Source of the DNA: Ciona savignyi
Taxonomy: Eukaryota; Chordata; Ascidiacea; Phlebobranchia; Cionidae
Direction of reading: 5' to 3'
DNA length: 64,000 bases
NCBI GenBank assembly: GCA_000149265.1
Contig: CH000162.1
Coordinates: 197,825-261,824 of the forward strand
Shown here: piece after piece, positions 46,201-64,000 of the stretch
Layout of the letters: the number at the start of each line of letters is the position of its first letter
How positions within the stretch are numbered: position 1 is the first letter of the stretch
The notes under the pieces: model-generated
Databases searched by the model: none
The model's input: only the letters and a program-made list of their open reading frames with translations
What the model was told of the DNA's origin: nothing
Made by a program: the position numbers and the translations under genes

Positions 46201-48548
46201 TGAAAACGGATTACGAAACAAATGCAATAAAGAAAGTTATTTTGCAATAAGGAAAGGACAAAACGATAGACCCTATACCTTTGCATACACTCCTTTAAAA
46301 ATCGTTTGGTCTTGGTGAGACAACATTGTAAAAATGACCTCATTTTTTGTCTCTTGCACTTTAAATTACTCGCTGTCAGCTTCATATGTAAACAAGTGCA
46401 GGGCATGAAGTTACACCCAAAATATTGGTAATGCAATATTTTTATACTATACCACATTATATATCCAGGACGAAAACGGAAAAGGGCTGACGGACATCGA
46501 AATAAGAGATGAAGTCGACACCTTTTTATTCGAGGGGCACGATACCACCTCTAGTGGTAGGTTTTGTTATGCGCGTCGTCCATAGTCAAAGTGAATTGGT
46601 CTTTTAGTGTACACGTAATCAGGCCAATTTACTTCCATTGGTATCTAATGTGTCATCAAAATTGAAATTATTTCCTAATTATCCACACTCTTGTAACCAA
46701 CTTGTAAACGTAAGGTGATTTACATTTCCTAATTTTGGACATTAGTTGTATTATTGTTCATATAAGCATACCACTTCACATTGCTCCAACCCAGTGGTAT
46801 CTGATGAGTCGTTCAAATCGAAAGTCATCTTTCAGTATCCATGTACTGTAACAGCTCCAACACCTCGACCGTGGACTCCAGGATATTACTGTGCACCTGA
46901 CCAACCCAGTATATTTTGTGTTTATTCTGTAACGGATCATATTCAGGTATTTCATGGGCGCTCTACCACTTGGCAAAGTATCCTGAATTCCAAACCAAAT
47001 GCCGAGATGAGTTGACGGAAATCGTGGGCGATCGGAAAAACGTCGAATGGTTTGAAATTTTTTATGTGTATTTTGAATTTAGGTATATTTAAAAAAATGT
47101 TGAAATCTTTTGGCTCGGATAGCACAGCGGGCTGCACCTTTCGTCTTTGTTTGTGTTTGGATTTATATCCATGTGCGTTATGATCGCGCCGAGTTTGTAC
47201 TATGGCCTACCTATTTTGTCTGTAATGCGAACTAAAACTGTGTGCCCTAATTACCTTATCACATCAACAATTCCTGCGGCACATCAACTGTGTCACGCGT
47301 TGACTCATTTTCTCGGTTAAGATTTTTATAAGAACGAAACTGGTCGCTGGCTAGTCAGTTGTCTGTTTGGGTAAGGCATTTATCGTAAGTTAATTGAATT
47401 TAGTTGATTAATGTGTTTCATGAAACAACTATTACGACGGTCATATACAACCGAGTGCAATAGCACTGGTAAACTTTCGTTGGACCCAATTTTATCTAAC
47501 AGAAGCCGTGTATTAACCATTCCTATAAACGGTATTAAATATAACTTTCCACGGTTTAAACGCACGTACATCAGAGTTGACCATTACCTTGACGATAGCT
47601 ATATATAACGCATAAATTTAATTTGATTAAACCAATTTCAGGAACGACCTTCCAAAATTAGAATACCTTACGAAATTTATTAAGGAGAGCATGCGTCTTG
47701 TGCCACCTGTTTATGGGGTCGGTCGGCAATTAGAGAAACCGCTCAAAATAAAAGAAAAGGACTCTGAACATGAATCTACCATTCCAGTCGGGACAAACGT
47801 ATCAACGAGCATATTTGCATTGCACAGACACGAACATTTTTGGGAAAATCCAACGGTGAGTGATTGCATCGCCAACAAAAGTTTTTTCCTGTGTATCCCA
47901 ATTATATCCGGATACACAAATTAATTAGACAGAGCGACAGATTTGAAAGATTTTCGATATATTAACCGTGGGTAGGTTTGTTCGGTTTTATCCACATCGT
48001 AGGATCCTAGTAGATTAAAAAGTTAAAAGTGAAACCGTATTAAAATGCCATAAACAAAACACTGCTATAGCTCAAAGCCGACGATGGCCAAGTTATTTGG
48101 ATGGTTTCCCCATACGTTAAACCCACTTGTGTGATAACAATATATCTTCTTCATTCACTATATGTTCAATTAAATATGTTCTTTTTACAGGTTTTCGATC
48201 CAGAACGATTTACGAAGGAAAACATCGCAAAACGACCAGCGTTTGCTTACGTCCCATTCAGTGCTGGTTCCAGGTATCAAACTTGACAACTATATTTACC
48301 ATTTATTGTGTTCCATAAAGTAATTATTTGTTTCAAAATCTTAAAAATTGTTTTTTTTTAATTCTTCTACTTTACACAGGAATTGCATCGGACAAAACTT
48401 CGCGATGAACGAAATGAAAATCTGCCTTGCTCAAGTCATTCGTAATTTGCGACTCTACATTGACGGGGATTCTCCGGTTCCGAAAATGCAGCCACGATTA
48501 GTTTTACAGAGTGAATCAGGAATTTTTGTTAAATTCGAAAAACTCTGA
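43207..48548 (+). CDS. Cytochrome P450, CYP4 family (gene B), complete
   Basis: Eleven exons: 43207-43416, 43576-43720, 43911-44043, 44533-44691, 44912-45068, 45386-45514, 46469-46556, 46947-47049, 47642-47855, 48191-48273, 48380-48548. Every exon has the same length as in gene A; 529 aa. All P450 motifs are intact: [18 protein letters not shown] (Glu333), KESMR, FDPERF, FSAGSRNCIG with Cys476. Substitutions from A include HDTTSSG for HDTTASG, GISWAL for GIAWAL and [13 protein letters not shown] for [13 protein letters not shown]. The last two lie near the active-site roof and SRS5, so substrate preference could differ (inference). AATAAA at 48566-48571 is the likely poly(A) signal. Its 3' end faces the 3' end of gene C. 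Confidence 0.93.
47105..47200 (+). mobile_element. Possible third SINE-like insert in gene B intron 8
   Basis: ggctcggatagcacagcgggctgc carries an A-box-like tagcacagcgg, with ggatttatatcc where a B box might be. It is absent from gene A. No duplication was recognised. Confidence 0.3.
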
Positions 48549-49168
48549 TGATGCAATTTTGAACAAATAAATAATTTCTTTCTACGATAAGAACTAATTT
48601 CGAAATTAATATCTCAATATGAACTTGTATTATATCTGACTCAATGGTGCTACAATGTACTTTCACCTTTTAGATTTCGCGTAATTTTTAAAATTTTGAC
48701 TCTTATTTAATTTAAATTAAAGGTTATCGTAGAAATGTAGTAAAAACCAAGCTCATATGATTTAGTCACGATTATCGCTTAACACCGAGTAAAGTATATC
48801 ATGTTCATCGCGCTATTGTAATGATAGACAATAAGCTGCATGTTGTAGTTTGGTTTGCTTGTCTTGCAATTACTTAATGGTGCAATTATTACATTTTGAT
48901 AAGTAAAGTTAAAATGTCTGTAATTTTACTTCTGGTCATTTTCCTCGACAAAGAATTATGGGTTACAAGCTGTATATGAATCTGTCTTGATTACTTTTCT
49001 GACAGACGTGCTGTATAAGGCACTCGGCCAATTGTCCACGTGCTGTATAAGGCATTCGGACAATTTAAACAGTCCTTACAAAAATATTCAAAAGCGGTTA
49101 TTTAAAATCCTGCCACAGAACGTTTGAATTTTTTTACAACTTTATAAAAACACCGACTTTGTTTTTTT

Positions 49169-50638
49169 GTTATGGTTCAATAAAATCTCTTGCTCACCAT
49201 ATATGATATTCCAACCGAGGTTATTCCATATGCAAAGCTCTGCCTTCTTTTGTTAGTTCCAATATTTATCTTCTAGATAACTGAACATTAGAAACAACCG
49301 ACTCACGAACAAATGGCTGGTTTAGAATCAACATGTTTCTACAGATGCGTTTATGCTGAACCAATGTGCAACAAGGGTCACATGATTGTTACATCACATG
49401 ATTCACATGACACATGATTGTTATATGTTATAACATTTATAGGCAATGATACAACACACGCAACGGTGTTATCATTTGATGGTTCTTCTTTATTTGATTG
49501 AAAATGATCCTAGCTAATTGTGCCAAGTTAGCACATCCTAAATTTGTAATTAACCAACGGTGTCATATGATAATAAATGATCATTGCTTATTTTGGATAT
49601 CAAAATGCTAACCGAATAAATTCATCCACCAAAAAGGGTAATTGTTAATAAAGCTTGCAGAATAAATAAAAAAAAACACTGACACTTCAATATAACAGGA
49701 AATAATACTGCAAAGGTAAGGATTCTAAAGGTTAGGCGTGAGCAATTAAGTAGTTTGAGTAGTTTACGTTTGTCTCGATGCTGAACTAATCGATTTGTTT
49801 GATTTAGTTGAAAAAATGTGGATACATTGTATTGTGCTCGTAATGTATAACAAACAGCTACAAAATCAAAAATATTTTTATACAAAAATGAGAAGATTTT
49901 CCCGTTCATTGTCTTAATTTAAATGTCCCATTAAAGAAGGAGATGAGCCGAGACAGTGGTGTTCGCCTTGCGAACAACCTCCAATCGTGCACGGCGGGCC
50001 TAGAGGCAGTCATACATCGATTGGGAGATTAATTTTTAGAGTGTTACCAAGATAGAGGGTTAGCGAGACAATGCTCTAAACCGCTGCTTTCCGGGCCTAA
50101 GTATGATTTACGCATGTATTTATTTTGATGAAATGGTAAGTTCTGTGTTGTAAAACGCACTCGGAGATCAGTAAATAGCCTGGCTCTCGTATTCATTACA
50201 GTAGAAGAAATATGTTATGTAATTTCAAGAAACAATGTAAATCTTAGCAAGCGTTACGATAATGAACGGCAAAACACATTGTGCGAAAAAAGGAAAAGTG
50301 GTTTTTAATAAATGTCATCTACCCAATGAAGGCTAAAACAATTTACTATTTTCACACTTCCTCCTGCAATAAAACACATTTACCGACTCTATTTTACTGA
50401 TTAAATTATGAATAACACGATTACTTTAAGAATTGCCACATTTTATTTCTATTTCACAGAAAATATAATTGTCTACTTTAAAAAATTGAATGATTAATTG
50501 ATAAAGATACAAGTTGATGTAAAAATCGAAATTTATTTTTAACATTTATTTAATAATAAATATTTGTTTCAATTTCTTAAAAGTTAAACAAAATAAGTTA
50601 AAATTAAAACTACCCAACAAAAAAGCAATAAAAACTCA
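49169..50638. other. Convergent spacer between genes B and C
   Basis: No gene seen. About 49920-50110 is a GC-richer island (gagccgagacagtggtg, cacggcgggcctagagg, ttccgggcctaag) in AT-rich surroundings, of unknown nature and possibly an old repeat. The remainder is AT-rich. Confidence 0.4.
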
Positions 50639-50644
50639 TTTATT
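50639..50644 (-). terminator. Poly(A) signal of P450 gene C
   Basis: AATAAA on the minus strand, ~42 nt after the stop at 50686-50688. Confidence 0.5.
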
Positions 50645-50685
50645 TTTTTGATTCACTATTTTATACAATTGTACAATACACTTTT

Positions 50686-57110
<6,425 letters not shown>

Positions 57111-57131
57111 ACAATACATTTTTTGACCATG

Positions 57132-64000
<6,869 letters not shown>

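Larger units (their letters stand above)
39075..49168 (+). repeat. Tandem segmental duplication, unit B
   Basis: Second copy of 30640-39070, containing P450 gene B. Longer than A because of later insertions. A 32-bp tandem duplication (cgtgctgtataaggca...) at about 49007-49065 is also specific to B. Confidence 0.85.

Noticed and set aside
49920-50110. GC-richer stretch as a possible structured RNA gene
   Set aside because: I could not fold it into a known RNA or find Pol III boxes; it was left as an unexplained part of the spacer.

Overview
The window looks like nuclear DNA from a compact, AT-rich invertebrate chordate genome, most probably an ascidian such as Ciona (inference from gene style: short multi-exon genes with GT..AG introns, dense SINE/MITE content, tunicate-like gene families). 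No database was searched. There is one 100-N assembly gap at 38770-38869.

Layout. 1-2892 is a repeat field: an array of ~335-bp units, most of it folded into a long palindrome, with a hAT-like MITE inside one arm. 2965-9120 holds a C-type-lectin-like gene (+ strand, 5 exons, one frameshift) between two reverse-oriented copies of its own 5' region, one of which still carries an intact orphan signal-peptide exon; a deleted LINE lies between. 10087-15313 is a complete 13-exon SLC23 / nucleobase-ascorbate transporter gene on the minus strand. 16632-18588 is a complete 4-exon ABHD14-type alpha/beta hydrolase. 18940-19011 is tRNA-Gln(TTG). 19695-23201 holds a dead and a live copy of an orphan seven-helix receptor-like gene on the minus strand. 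24655-25650 is a decayed lectin-locus remnant. 26882-29227 is a TTAA-flanked DNA transposon with ~585-bp inverted repeats, a broken THAP-domain gene and an opposing Cys-rich ORF.

From 30640 to the right edge is a cytochrome P450 cluster: two tandem pairs facing each other. Genes A and B (+ strand) are CYP4-type and come from a tandem duplication of ~8-10 kb including upstream DNA. Genes C and D (- strand) are a second, more divergent pair from a duplication of ~6.5 kb. All four have 11 coding exons with introns at the same places and phases. A and B keep the CYP4 I-helix Glu used for covalent heme attachment; C and D have Ala there. Gene C carries several single-base insertions relative to D that destroy the helix-C WxxxR motif.

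Two tRNA-derived SINE families are scattered through introns and spacers: SINE-1 (tRNA-like head with GGGTTCGAAAC B box) and SINE-2 (~250-290 bp). Several insertions have target-site duplications, two of them verifiable against an empty site in a paralogous copy in this same window. Gene functions are metabolic and transport-related, and I see no sign that they form one pathway.
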